Assembly: GCA_034423775.1 (NCBI GenBank)
Contig: CP139918.1
Coordinates: forward strand, 310,001-374,000
DNA length: 64,000 nucleotides
Source: Alphaproteobacteria bacterium US3C007
GTDB taxonomy: Bacteria > Pseudomonadota > Alphaproteobacteria > Rhodobacterales > Rhodobacteraceae
Reading direction: 5' to 3'
The position numbers and the translations under genes are program-made. Numbering within the stretch: the first letter of the stretch is position 1; every line of letters begins with the position of its first letter. A model generated the notes under the pieces. The model ran no database searches, was not told where the DNA came from, and saw only the letters and a program-made list of their open reading frames with translations. Of this stretch, positions 55,841 to 64,000 are shown piece after piece.

Positions 55841-56710
55841 ATGAAAACGCAAGATATGAACCGCGATTGGATCGCCACAGCCAGAACATTATCCGAAGCC
55901 CTGCCTTATCTGCAGCGCTATGATGACGCGATCGTGGTGATCAAACTTGGCGGCCATGCCATGGGCAGCGACGCGGCAATGGAAAGCTTCGCCCGCGACG
56001 TGGTGCTGATGCAGCAAGTTGGGATTAATCCGATCATCGTGCATGGCGGCGGGCCTATGATCAACACCATGCTGGATAAATTGAACATCCAGTCAGAGTT
56101 TGTAAATGGCAAACGCGTCACAGATGATAAGGTCATCGAAGTGGTTGAGATGGTTTTATCGGGATCCGTAAACAAGCGCATCGTACAAGCAATCAACCAG
56201 CAAGGTGGGCGCGCCATTGGTTTGTCAGGCAAAGACAGCAATCTGATGCTCTGCACGCAGACAGACCCCGCGCTTGGGCTGGTTGGCACCCCCAGCAAAA
56301 TTGATCCAAGCGTTCTGAAAACGCTTTTTGACAATGACTTGATCCCAGTGATTGCGCCGCTTGGCGCTGGCGAAAAAGGCGAAACCTATAATGTAAATGG
56401 GGATACCGCAGCCGGGGCGATCGCAGCGGCCTTGAAGGCAGATCGCCTTTTACTGCTCACAGATGTTGCGGGCGTTAAGGATGCAAACGGCAATGTTCTC
56501 ACCGAACTCACCGCCGCCCAAATTCGCCAAATGACGCAGGAGGGCGTGATCGCAGGCGGCATGATTCCCAAAACAGAAACAGCGCTTGCAGCCCTGAACG
56601 GCGGCGTGCGCGCTGTTGTTATCTTGGATGGGCGCGCACAAAATGCCTGCTTGCTCGAGCTGTTCACCGAACATGGCGCAGGCTCTCTTATTCGTGACGC
56701 GCTGCCTTGA
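55841..56710 (+). CDS. argB: acetylglutamate kinase
   Basis: A 289-residue amino-acid kinase of arginine synthesis that phosphorylates N-acetylglutamate. The ATP/substrate motifs [18 protein letters not shown] and [12 protein letters not shown] are intact. I chose ATG 55841 (MKTQDM) with AAGG upstream; GTG 55820 and ATG 55856 are also in frame. It is the step before argC and argD; argD and argF are at 7-9 kb. Confidence 0.95.
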   Translation: MKTQDMNRDWIATARTLSEALPYLQRYDDAIVVIKLGGHAMGSDAAMESFARDVVLMQQVGINPIIVHGGGPMINTMLDKLNIQSEFVNGKRVTDDKVIEVVEMVLSGSVNKRIVQAINQQGGRAIGLSGKDSNLMLCTQTDPALGLVGTPSKIDPSVLKTLFDNDLIPVIAPLGAGEKGETYNVNGDTAAGAIAAALKADRLLLLTDVAGVKDANGNVLTELTAAQIRQMTQEGVIAGGMIPKTETALAALNGGVRAVVILDGRAQNACLLELFTEHGAGSLIRDALP

Positions 56711-56783
56711 TAAAAACCGCGCCGCATAGGGCTGTGCGTCGTGTCAACTCAACAGACGCTCATGCGACAAGCGATACAAGCAG

Positions 56784-57452
56784 ATGAATCCTGCCCAAAC
56801 CCCTGAGCGCCTTTTAGAAGTCACGCAGCTGGTGGATGCAACCGGTCTGATGGTTTTAGGCGGGCTGCACCCAGAAGAAACCGATCTGGTCCCCACAGGC
56901 TGTAAAACACTGATTTTGCTTGGCCCCAAAGATCAACATTTCTGGCCTATTTTTGCCAAAAGCCCGGAAAAGGCAGATGGTGCACCAGACCCGCTTGACC
57001 GGTGGTCTGAAAGGGTTGTGTCCGATTTGGCAAAGAAGCTAAGCGCGCAGCCCGTCTTTCCATTCGGCGGGCCGCCTTACGCTCCTTTTTATTCATGGGC
57101 TTTGCGCTGCGGAAATATCTTTAGCTCGCCCATCCGCCTTTTGGTTCATCAACAAATGGGTTTATACGTTTCTTTTCGGGGCGCGCTTGCCCTACCATGG
57201 CATCTAGATCTGCCTCAGAGCGGGCCCTCGCCCTGCATCGGCTGTTCGGCCCCCTGCCAAAGCGCTTGCCCCGTCGAGGCTTTTGAAAACCGCGCTTATG
57301 ATGTTGCAGGCTGCCGCGCTCATATCAACGGCCCAGACAGTTCAAGCTGCCGCTCGACGGGCTGCGCCGCGCGCCGGGCCTGCCCCATAAGCAAAAACGC
57401 GGCGCGCCCGCACGCGCAATCGGCATTTCACATGAAAACTTTTGCAAATTGA
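56784..57452 (+). CDS. QueG-like 4Fe-4S ferredoxin-type protein
   Basis: A 222-residue protein whose C-terminal half has a CIGCSAPCQSACPV cluster (4Fe-4S type) and a later CxxxGCAARRACP set, resembling the ferredoxin part of epoxyqueuosine reductase. The N-terminal catalytic features of QueG are not clear, so it may have another reductase role. It is followed by the SixA-type gene with a four-base overlap. Confidence 0.75.
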   Translation: MNPAQTPERLLEVTQLVDATGLMVLGGLHPEETDLVPTGCKTLILLGPKDQHFWPIFAKSPEKADGAPDPLDRWSERVVSDLAKKLSAQPVFPFGGPPYAPFYSWALRCGNIFSSPIRLLVHQQMGLYVSFRGALALPWHLDLPQSGPSPCIGCSAPCQSACPVEAFENRAYDVAGCRAHINGPDSSSCRSTGCAARRACPISKNAARPHAQSAFHMKTFAN

Positions 57453-57967
57453 GTAAGCGCCTAATTTTAATGCGCCATGCGCAATCCGATGATTTTGAAC
57501 ACTCTTGCGATTTTGAGCGTCCGTTAAGCGTCCGCGGACAGCAAGACGCCGCGCATATGCGACACTGGTTCCACGCGCAGGGCTACCACCCACAAAACGC
57601 TTTGGTATCAGCGGCAAAGCGTACTGCTGAAACCTATGACTTATTACAAATCGAAAATTGCCACGCCTTTCTTTCAAAAGCTCTTTATCTTGCCCCTGCA
57701 ACGACGCTGCTGACTGCTCTGAAAAAGACCACAGGACCCTCAGTTCTGATGATTGGGCATAATTTTGGGATCTCAGATCTGGCCAACCGTTTGCGCAAAG
57801 ACAGGTCGGCAAACCCAGAGTTCAAAATCTTTCCACCCGGCGCGATCTGGGTAGCTGATCTGCCGATAGAGGATTGGCGCGTTCTCAATTGGGGCGCAGC
57901 CAGCTCAGTCAATTTTACAAGCCCCCAAGATGTACGAACGAAGCTGTCAAACGGCCCGCGTCGCTAA
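57449..57967 (+). CDS. histidine phosphatase family protein (SixA-like)
   Basis: A 172-residue phosphatase with the RHG-type motif LMRHAQS (H10 nucleophile) and the second conserved histidine in MIGHNFGI. It begins at TTG 57449 (ATTGA overlap with the preceding stop) and would be slightly shorter from ATG 57470. The end lies six bases from the convergent aapP. SixA removes phosphate from phosphohistidine in signalling proteins; the target here is unknown. Confidence 0.87.
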   Translation: MSKRLILMRHAQSDDFEHSCDFERPLSVRGQQDAAHMRHWFHAQGYHPQNALVSAAKRTAETYDLLQIENCHAFLSKALYLAPATTLLTALKKTTGPSVLMIGHNFGISDLANRLRKDRSANPEFKIFPPGAIWVADLPIEDWRVLNWGAASSVNFTSPQDVRTKLSNGPRR

Positions 57968-57973
57968 CAGCCG

Positions 57974-58741
57974 TTAATGGCCTAAAATCTGGCTCAGAAA
58001 CAATTTTGTCCGATCCGATTGCGGGTTTCCGAAAAACTCCTCGGGTTCGTTTTGTTCGACAATTTGCCCTTCATCCATGAAGATCACACGGTTGGCCACT
58101 TGCCGGGCAAAACCCATCTCATGCGTGACGCAAATCATCGTCATGCCATCTTCGGCCAAGGCAATCATGGTGTCTAACACCTCTTTGATCATTTCTGGAT
58201 CAAGCGCCGATGTCGGTTCATCAAAGAGCATAATACGCGGCTTCATGCAGAGCGATCGCGCGATGGCCACCCGTTGCTGCTGCCCGCCGGATAATTGACC
58301 CGGATATTTATCTGCTTGTTCTGGAATTTTCACCTTTTCCAGAAAATGCATGGCGGTTTCTTCCGCCTCTTTTTTGGGTGTTTTACGCACCCAAATCGGC
58401 GCAAGCGTGCAGTTTTCTAAAATCGTTAAATGGGGGAATAAGTTGAAATGCTGGAAACACATGCCCACTTCAGACCGAATTTTATCAATATTCTTAAGAT
58501 CGGAAGACAGCACTGTACCATCAACCGTGATCTTGCCCTGCTGATGTTCTTCTAAAGCGTTGATACAGCGGATCAACGTCGATTTTCCTGATCCCGACGG
58601 ACCGCAGACCACAATCCGCTCGCCCCGATTCACCGTTAGATTGATATCGCGCAATACGTGAAACGCACCATACCATTTATTCATGCTCTGAATGTCGATC
58701 GCGACTTCGTCCGAGACGGTCAATTTTGCAGGTTGTGTCAT
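57974..58741 (-). CDS. aapP: general L-amino-acid ABC transporter ATPase AapP
   Basis: A 255-residue ATPase. Walker A is GPSGSGKST, signature LSGGQQQR, Walker [14 protein letters not shown], and the H-loop VTHEMGFA is typical of polar-amino-acid transporters. Last gene of the aapJQMP operon, 12 bases after aapM. Confidence 0.94.
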   Translation of the reverse strand: MTQPAKLTVSDEVAIDIQSMNKWYGAFHVLRDINLTVNRGERIVVCGPSGSGKSTLIRCINALEEHQQGKITVDGTVLSSDLKNIDKIRSEVGMCFQHFNLFPHLTILENCTLAPIWVRKTPKKEAEETAMHFLEKVKIPEQADKYPGQLSGGQQQRVAIARSLCMKPRIMLFDEPTSALDPEMIKEVLDTMIALAEDGMTMICVTHEMGFARQVANRVIFMDEGQIVEQNEPEEFFGNPQSDRTKLFLSQILGH

Positions 58742-58753
58742 AAAAGCTACCTT

Positions 58754-60040
58754 TTAACGGTGATCGGTTGCGAGCTGTCGCTCGAGCCATTGTGAATATT
58801 GCGAGATGCCAAAGCAAACGATGAAAAACAAAACTGCTGCGAAGCCAAGCAGCTCCCAATAAATTCCATTCCATTCCGTCGCTGACAGTATCGGACCACG
58901 GATCATTCCGACCAAATCAAACATCGAAATAATCGAGACCAATGTGGTGTCTTTGAACAGCCCCACAGCAACATTTACAATCCCAGGAATAGAGATCTTC
59001 AAAGCTTGCGGAAGAATAATAAGACGCATCGACTGCGCATAATCTAAGCCTAAACTGCCCGCAGCCTCATATTGCCCCGCTGGTAAAGCGGCTAACCCGC
59101 CCCGAATAACCTCGGCAATATAGGCCGCCGAAAACAGCGTGATCATAATAATAACCCGCAAGATCAAATCAAAATTGGTGCCTGGCGGCAGAAAATACGC
59201 TAGAACAACATTGGCTACAAACAACAAGGTGATCAGCGGAACGCCTCGAATAAATTCGATGAACACAACGCAAATGGCCCGAATAACCGGCAAATTTGAT
59301 TGCCGGCCCAAGGCGAGCAAAATCCCCAGCGGAACCGATAAAGACACGCAAACAGTTCCCAGAATGATGTTTAACATAAAGCCGCCCATATCACGGCTCG
59401 GAACGGCTTCAAGCGCTATGAAATTGCTGAGCGGAGCGCTTAGATAACCGCCCAAATACCAACTGAGGAAGGCTGCCAATGCGGCAGCGAATAAAGCCAC
59501 AGCGAATTTTTGTTTGGCCATCATTTGAAAGGTTTTGTAACCAGCGATAAATCCAACCAATCCAACGACAGGTGTGACGATACTTCCCCCCCAAATCAAC
59601 CAGTAGGCTAAAAATGGGTAAATCGCAGTCAACACCAGCATCTTGCGTGGAAGTTTCGAGAACAGCACAGGCGCGACAGCAACCAGCAACAGCACAAAGC
59701 TAAGACTAGGACGCCAATAGAGTTCCTTTGGATATTTGAAACCGAAAATTAATTGGTTCCAGCGTTCAGTTAATACAGAAAAGCACCCACCAGATAGACC
59801 GTCGAGAACTTCATAGCATTCCCATTGCGAGGATGTCGTCCATACTCCGTTTAAGAGCCAAGGAACAATCGCTGCAGCAATTTTATACAAAAGGTAAACT
59901 GCTAAAACTGTCATCAAAGAGTTAAAGAGCGATGAAAATAAATTCTCACGCAACCATTTCACCACACCAGACTGGCTAGAAGGCGGCGGTGCCGGCGGCA
60001 AGGCTGTGTGGCGGACAAAGGCTGTGACTTGCTTGGCCAT
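58754..60040 (-). CDS. aapM: general L-amino-acid ABC transporter permease AapM
   Basis: A 428-residue permease, longer than most His/Glu/Gln/Arg permeases because of an N-terminal extension with additional helices, as in AapM. The contact loop AAGSLGLDYAQSMRLIILPQA is near the C-terminus. It starts one base after aapQ ends, so translation is coupled. Confidence 0.93.
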   Translation of the reverse strand: MAKQVTAFVRHTALPPAPPPSSQSGVVKWLRENLFSSLFNSLMTVLAVYLLYKIAAAIVPWLLNGVWTTSSQWECYEVLDGLSGGCFSVLTERWNQLIFGFKYPKELYWRPSLSFVLLLVAVAPVLFSKLPRKMLVLTAIYPFLAYWLIWGGSIVTPVVGLVGFIAGYKTFQMMAKQKFAVALFAAALAAFLSWYLGGYLSAPLSNFIALEAVPSRDMGGFMLNIILGTVCVSLSVPLGILLALGRQSNLPVIRAICVVFIEFIRGVPLITLLFVANVVLAYFLPPGTNFDLILRVIIMITLFSAAYIAEVIRGGLAALPAGQYEAAGSLGLDYAQSMRLIILPQALKISIPGIVNVAVGLFKDTTLVSIISMFDLVGMIRGPILSATEWNGIYWELLGFAAVLFFIVCFGISQYSQWLERQLATDHR

Positions 60041-60041
60041 C

Positions 60042-61256
60042 TTATCGCCCCTTCAATTTAATCGAGTGATTATAGACATTCATGATGGCAGAAATGCCAA
60101 GCGAAATTATGAGATAGAAGGCCATTAGCAAGAGAACAGTTTCAATGGCCCGCCCCGTCTGGTTCAACGTAATACCGCCCAAAGTACCAGTAACATCCAT
60201 ATACCCCACGGCAATCGCCAACGATGAGTTTTTGGTCAGGTTCAAATAATTTGAAATCAACGGTGGAATAATTACGCGCAGAGCTTGCGGCAGGATCACG
60301 AGGTTCATAATCCGCCCCGGTCGCAAACCAAGCGAGGCGGCTGCTTCGCTTTGACCTTTTGACACCGCTTGAATGCCCGCTCTTACGTTTTCGGCAATAA
60401 ACGCGCCGGTATAAATCGATAACGCGAACCAAAGTGATAATAAGGATCCGCGCGCCCAGATACCGCCTTTGAAATTAAACCCTTTCAATGCCGGGTATTC
60501 CAAACCAATCGGGTTTCCTAACAGAAAAAACATCGCCAGCGTTGGCACAAATAAAATAGCTAAGCTCGGCCAAAGCACGGGTAGAATAACCCCATGATCA
60601 AACAAAGTTTTGCGCGCGTATCTGCGATAAAAAAGAACCGCGATAAGCGATAGGATGAATGCAACAATTACGATCCAGCCACCATCATATAAAACCGGTT
60701 TTGGCATGTAGATCCCGCGACCGGTGAAGGCAAAGGAATCGAACAACATTGATGCTTCAGGATTTTCACCCCGAAACGCACGCGGTTGAGGTAACACTGA
60801 TAAAAAAATCGCGTTTATAATCAGGATCCAGATCAATACTGGTATATTGCGAAACACTTCCACATAAACGGCCATAGTTTTGGCAACGAGCCAATTGTTT
60901 GAGAGTCGTAAAACACCTGCTAGTACACCGAAAACAGTGGCCGTTATACACCCTAAAACAGCAACCAAAAGAGTGTTTAAAACACCAACGATTGAAGCTC
61001 GCAGATGTGTAGATTGGCTGTCATACTCGATCAAACGCTGATTAATATCATAACCCGCCGGCTCACCCAAAAAACCGTAAGAAATATCCAAACCTGCTGC
61101 AGCTAAATTCTGCAATAGGTTCCATCCCAAAAAAGCCATAATGCAGATTAGAAAAATTAACGCTAAAAACTGGAACGTGTAGGACCGATAACGCGTATCG
61201 TTAATCAACATTGATAGACGGAATTCAGACGCGTCCGTTTGGACAGAAAGAGACAT
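60042..61256 (-). CDS. aapQ: general L-amino-acid ABC transporter permease AapQ
   Basis: A 404-residue permease with an extended N-terminal half and about eight helices; EAAASLGLRPGRIMNLVILP is the ATPase-contact loop. It pairs with AapM to form the pore. A terminator-like hairpin lies between it and aapJ upstream. Confidence 0.93.
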   Translation of the reverse strand: MSLSVQTDASEFRLSMLINDTRYRSYTFQFLALIFLICIMAFLGWNLLQNLAAAGLDISYGFLGEPAGYDINQRLIEYDSQSTHLRASIVGVLNTLLVAVLGCITATVFGVLAGVLRLSNNWLVAKTMAVYVEVFRNIPVLIWILIINAIFLSVLPQPRAFRGENPEASMLFDSFAFTGRGIYMPKPVLYDGGWIVIVAFILSLIAVLFYRRYARKTLFDHGVILPVLWPSLAILFVPTLAMFFLLGNPIGLEYPALKGFNFKGGIWARGSLLSLWFALSIYTGAFIAENVRAGIQAVSKGQSEAAASLGLRPGRIMNLVILPQALRVIIPPLISNYLNLTKNSSLAIAVGYMDVTGTLGGITLNQTGRAIETVLLLMAFYLIISLGISAIMNVYNHSIKLKGR

Positions 61257-61321
61257 ATAGGGGGTTCCAGACTTTTTCTAAAATAACGGCGCTTATCTCG
61301 CGCAATTTTGGAAATAAATCA

Positions 61322-61352
61322 ATAAAAAAAGGGCGCTACAAAAGCGCCCTTT
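61322..61352 (-). terminator. terminator/attenuator between aapJ and aapQ
   Basis: AAAGGGCGCT (61328-61337) and AGCGCCCTTT (61343-61352) pair perfectly around a five-base loop. Read on the minus strand it is followed by a run of T with one A. It lies 13 bases past the aapJ stop and should leave aapJ more abundant than aapQMP. Confidence 0.85.
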
Positions 61353-61364
61353 CTATTTTGTAAC

Positions 61365-62381
61365 TTAACGGAAAGGGGGTGAGTAAATCAGACCACCATC
61401 AGTCCACAAAGAATTTACACCTCTATTCAACTTAATAGGAGTGCTTTCACCAATATTACGGTCAAATGACTCGCCGTAGTTTCCGACCGCTTGAATTGCC
61501 CGCAAAGCCCATGATGCATCCAGGCCTAGGTAATCCGCCAATTTACCTTCTGTACCCAAAAGACGTTTAACTTCTGGAATGTTTGAATTGGCTGCCAAAT
61601 CCGCTGCGTTAGCTGCAGTCACGCCAAACTCTTCCGCAGTGATCATCGCGTTCAAAGTCCAACGCACAATATCGCCCCATTCGTTATCACCATGGCGTAC
61701 AACAGGACCTAACGGCTCTTTAGAAACGATTTCTGGCAAAACAACATGGTCATCTGGCTTTTCGAAGCTTGTCCGAGTAGCCGCCAACGCTGAACGATCT
61801 GTCGTATAAGCATCGCATGCACCAGCTAAATATTGCTGCTGTGCTTCGGCATTCGTTTCAATTGGAACTGGTTCATAAGAAATGTTGTTCAACCGGAAAA
61901 AATCCGCCAAGTTCAACTCAGTCGTTGTACCTGTTTGAATACAAATTGTTGCGCCATCCAACTCAGTAGCCGAAGAAACCCCCAGATCGGCAGAGGCCAT
62001 AAAGCCTTGTCCGTCATAGTAGTTCACGCCTACAAAATCTAATCCAAGCTCAGTATCACGCTGGAAACTCCAAGTGGTGTTCCGTGACAGCATGTCAATT
62101 TCACCCGATTGAAGCGAGGTGAAACGAGTCTTGGTGGTTGTTGGTACAAACTCAACAGCAGTTGAATCACCTAAAACAGCTGCTGCGACGGCGCGGCAAA
62201 CATCAACATCGAAACCAGCCCACTCACCGTTAGCGTCAGGACTTGCGAACCCAATCAAACCTGTGGAAACACCACAATTTAACTTTCCGCGTGCTTTCAC
62301 GTCATCCGCTGTGCCCGCAAATACGCTGCCAGCAGACATTGCTGCTAGGGTAACTGCGCCTAAAACTAAGGATTTTTTCAT
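61365..62381 (-). CDS. aapJ: general L-amino-acid ABC transporter binding protein AapJ
   Basis: A 338-residue periplasmic protein with a signal peptide (LGAVTLAAMSAGSVFAG). The mature part opens DVKARGKLNCGVSTGLIGF and contains DVDVCRAVAAAVLGD, both typical of AapJ. AGAGGT precedes the ATG, and a small hairpin GTCCC-AGTTT-GGGAC (62403-62417, minus) lies in the 5' leader. It binds a broad range of L-amino acids. Confidence 0.94.
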   Translation of the reverse strand: MKKSLVLGAVTLAAMSAGSVFAGTADDVKARGKLNCGVSTGLIGFASPDANGEWAGFDVDVCRAVAAAVLGDSTAVEFVPTTTKTRFTSLQSGEIDMLSRNTTWSFQRDTELGLDFVGVNYYDGQGFMASADLGVSSATELDGATICIQTGTTTELNLADFFRLNNISYEPVPIETNAEAQQQYLAGACDAYTTDRSALAATRTSFEKPDDHVVLPEIVSKEPLGPVVRHGDNEWGDIVRWTLNAMITAEEFGVTAANAADLAANSNIPEVKRLLGTEGKLADYLGLDASWALRAIQAVGNYGESFDRNIGESTPIKLNRGVNSLWTDGGLIYSPPFR

Positions 62382-62581
62382 CTTTACCTCTTTCTGATGA
62401 TTGTCCCAAACTGGGACTTCTGATTAGAACGGTATGTCCAACCTCACAAACTAACCTGCGCCAACGGCCCAAGTGATTCCGCAGTGTGGCCAATTTTTTA
62501 CGTTATCGTCAAGCAAACTATCACCAAAACCATGATTTGAATTGGCTCAAAGCTCTATCACCCACTGGTGTAACCTATTTT

Positions 62582-63289
62582 TCAACCACAGCGTGTAAAA
62601 AAATCATATGCAGCGAGAAAATCTGACTTTTTCAGCGCGGCATGCGCCGCAGCCTCCTCATCGATTCCCCATTGTTCTTCCTGCCAAATTTCATCAAGCC
62701 GGCATAATTCCCACGCTTGTTCAGGCTTAAGATGACCTTCTATAACCGCCAAAGCCGCAACCAAACTGCCGGGAAATGTAACCAGATCATGAAAAGCGGT
62801 TAACTGAAACGCTGAAAGACGCTGCATCGGCGCTGCCAAGTTCAAAACGGACTCTGCCGCTTGCGCCAGATAGGTCACCCCCGATGTGCTGTGTAAAATC
62901 GCACCATATGTTTGCCCTGCCCACTCTAGCAATGGATCCCAGGCCTCCGCTTGTCGCGCGTTTAGCTCGGCCGGCTGCGCCGCGCGATAGCAGAGTAAAT
63001 CGGTTTCACCATAAGCCGCCAACATGTTCAAAACATCTTGGAATTGGCGCGTCACCTTATCCAAAGCGGCATTGGCGCGGCGGGTATAGGGCATGGTTTC
63101 AGGGCGAACAGTTTCAACCTGCACGCGCCACTCTGCGGCAACCGCCTCAGCCAAAGCCTGCGTGGGCAACGCCAAAAGCGTTTTTGCCGGAGTTTTTACC
63201 AAGCGGCCATCGAGCAAGACCGTATAGCCAAGCTCTTGTTGCGCAATTTCAACTTGCGTCCAGAATCGTTTTTGCTGCCAATCAGCCAT
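62582..63289 (-). CDS. ATP12 family F1-ATPase assembly chaperone
   Basis: A 235-residue protein with the ATP12 pattern: QQELGYTVLLDGRLVKTPAKTLL early, AEWRVQVETVRPETMPYTRR, then YGETDLLCYRA and WDPLLEW. ATP12 binds the F1 alpha subunit during ATP-synthase assembly. It follows the HAD gene by three bases, a common arrangement in Rhodobacteraceae. Confidence 0.92.
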   Translation of the reverse strand: MADWQQKRFWTQVEIAQQELGYTVLLDGRLVKTPAKTLLALPTQALAEAVAAEWRVQVETVRPETMPYTRRANAALDKVTRQFQDVLNMLAAYGETDLLCYRAAQPAELNARQAEAWDPLLEWAGQTYGAILHSTSGVTYLAQAAESVLNLAAPMQRLSAFQLTAFHDLVTFPGSLVAALAVIEGHLKPEQAWELCRLDEIWQEEQWGIDEEAAAHAALKKSDFLAAYDFFTRCG

Positions 63290-63292
63290 GAC

Positions 63293-63955
63293 CTATGCTT
63301 TCATTATTTGAGAAATGAGGCCCGGCAACTCAGACACCGTATGGGCAATATGCGTACAACCAGAAAGCTGATGCGCCTCGTGATATCCCCATGTCACACC
63401 AATCGTGTGCATACCCGCTGCGCGCGCCATATCTCTATCATAACTGGTATCCCCAATCATCACGGCACGGCGCGCCTCAATTCCGGTCTCCAATAGAGCC
63501 TGATGCAACATGCTCGGATGCGGTTTTGAGGGGTGCTCATCTGCAGTTTGCGTGGTGAGGAAATAAGAGTGCAATCCGCCTGCCTCGAGCAAGGCGTTCA
63601 AGCCACGGCGCGAATTTCCCGTTGCCACCCCCAAAATAAACCGCGGATCCTGGTGAAACTGCCGCAAAAGGGGTAGGATCCCCGCATAAAAGCACGGATC
63701 TGGTTGGTCTGCGCGCTGCCCGGCAAAATACTCTTTAAACGCTTTTTCTGCCAAATCACGTTCCCCATGATCGACCTGCGGCACCAAGCGATAAAACACC
63801 TCTGGCAGCGAAAGCCCGACGCAAGACAAAACATCTTGGCGCGGCGGCATTGGGCGCCTGAGCGTGGAAAAGGCGTGGGCCATCGCACCGATAATATGCG
63901 CTTGGCTATCCACAAGCGTGCCATCGACATCCAAAACAATCAAAAACGGCGCCAA
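63293..63955 (-). CDS. HAD family hydrolase (subfamily IA, phosphoglycolate-phosphatase-like)
   Basis: A 220-residue phosphatase with the HAD nucleophile motif DVDGTLVDS (D9, D11), the GVATGNSRRG motif II region, KPHP (motif III lysine) and MIGDTSYDRDMA (motif IV). A helical cap fills the interval. It lies between a 3'-end gene and ATP12; the substrate is not known. Confidence 0.9.
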   Translation of the reverse strand: MAPFLIVLDVDGTLVDSQAHIIGAMAHAFSTLRRPMPPRQDVLSCVGLSLPEVFYRLVPQVDHGERDLAEKAFKEYFAGQRADQPDPCFYAGILPLLRQFHQDPRFILGVATGNSRRGLNALLEAGGLHSYFLTTQTADEHPSKPHPSMLHQALLETGIEARRAVMIGDTSYDRDMARAAGMHTIGVTWGYHEAHQLSGCTHIAHTVSELPGLISQIMKA

Positions 63956-63958
63956 ACC

Positions 63959-64000
63959 CTACCCCACAAAATCTTCAAACGGATCGTCTTCGATATCATG
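63959..64000 (-). CDS. 3' end of an upstream gene
   Basis: The minus strand reads HDIEDDPFEDFVG and a TAG stop, three bases before the HAD start. Only 13 codons are visible. In related genomes an RluA/RluC-type pseudouridine synthase often precedes this HAD gene, but the sequence is too short to confirm it. Confidence 0.4.
   Translation of the reverse strand, partial: HDIEDDPFEDFVG

Noticed and set aside
1..64000. CRISPR array
   Set aside because: I saw no regularly spaced short repeats and no cas genes.

Overview
The window reads as a chromosome segment of an alphaproteobacterium of the Rhodobacteraceae (marine Roseobacter type). The basis is protein-level recognition: a HisD-family sulfopropanediol dehydrogenase of the HpsN type, the general L-amino-acid transporter AapJQMP, a DUF3108 protein, an ATP12 chaperone, and the rpmH-rnpA-yidD-(ttcA)-yidC-MOSC-engB-argB order. 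No species is claimed.

Bases 1-19,600 are core genome. In order they hold a DUF475/TerC-like membrane protein cut by the window edge, hpsN, a decayed helix-turn-helix gene, thymidine kinase, a SulP permease, apt, a DCC thiol protein, argD-argF, a flavin reductase, a GNAT, truA, a NUDIX hydrolase, hrpB, a DUF3108 protein, meaB, rpmB, a small copper-handling pair, DUF2177, an inositol-phosphatase-family enzyme and a rhomboid protease. Bases 19,866-34,000 are metabolic and transport genes: an orphan sulfotransferase, a class II HMG-CoA reductase, a five-gene polyamine-type oxidase/ABC operon, and a NitT/TauT-type ABC operon. A GntR/FadR regulator heads that second operon and faces a divergent fumarylacetoacetate-hydrolase-family gene.

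Bases 35,467-48,767 form a heavily rearranged genomic island at the 3' end of a tRNA-Arg(ACG) gene. It carries two 1,199-bp IS3-family copies in the same orientation that look identical. One abuts a truncated TRAP transporter gene and the other a truncated hsdR. There are two tyrosine integrases, one interrupted by an in-frame amber codon, and an orphan pair of sugar-type ABC permeases bracketed by imperfect direct repeats. A predicted polymerase-like protein combines a possible winged helix with palm motifs resembling family A DNA polymerases and T7-type RNA polymerases. A YgjP-like metallopeptidase, a serine hydrolase and a set of long att-site repeats complete it. Three copies of the tRNA-end core (41,682; 46,083; 48,691) with shared arms show that at least two related elements used this tRNA.

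Bases 48,840-64,000 return to core genome: a sensor kinase, the rpmH-to-argB cluster, a QueG-like ferredoxin protein, a SixA-type phosphatase, the aapJQMP operon with a terminator-like hairpin after aapJ, an ATP12 chaperone, a HAD phosphatase, and the last codons of another gene. The most interesting items are the polymerase-like gene, the nested att/repeat architecture, a candidate structured RNA near 34,200, and the repeated operator-like boxes between the GntR gene and its divergent neighbour.
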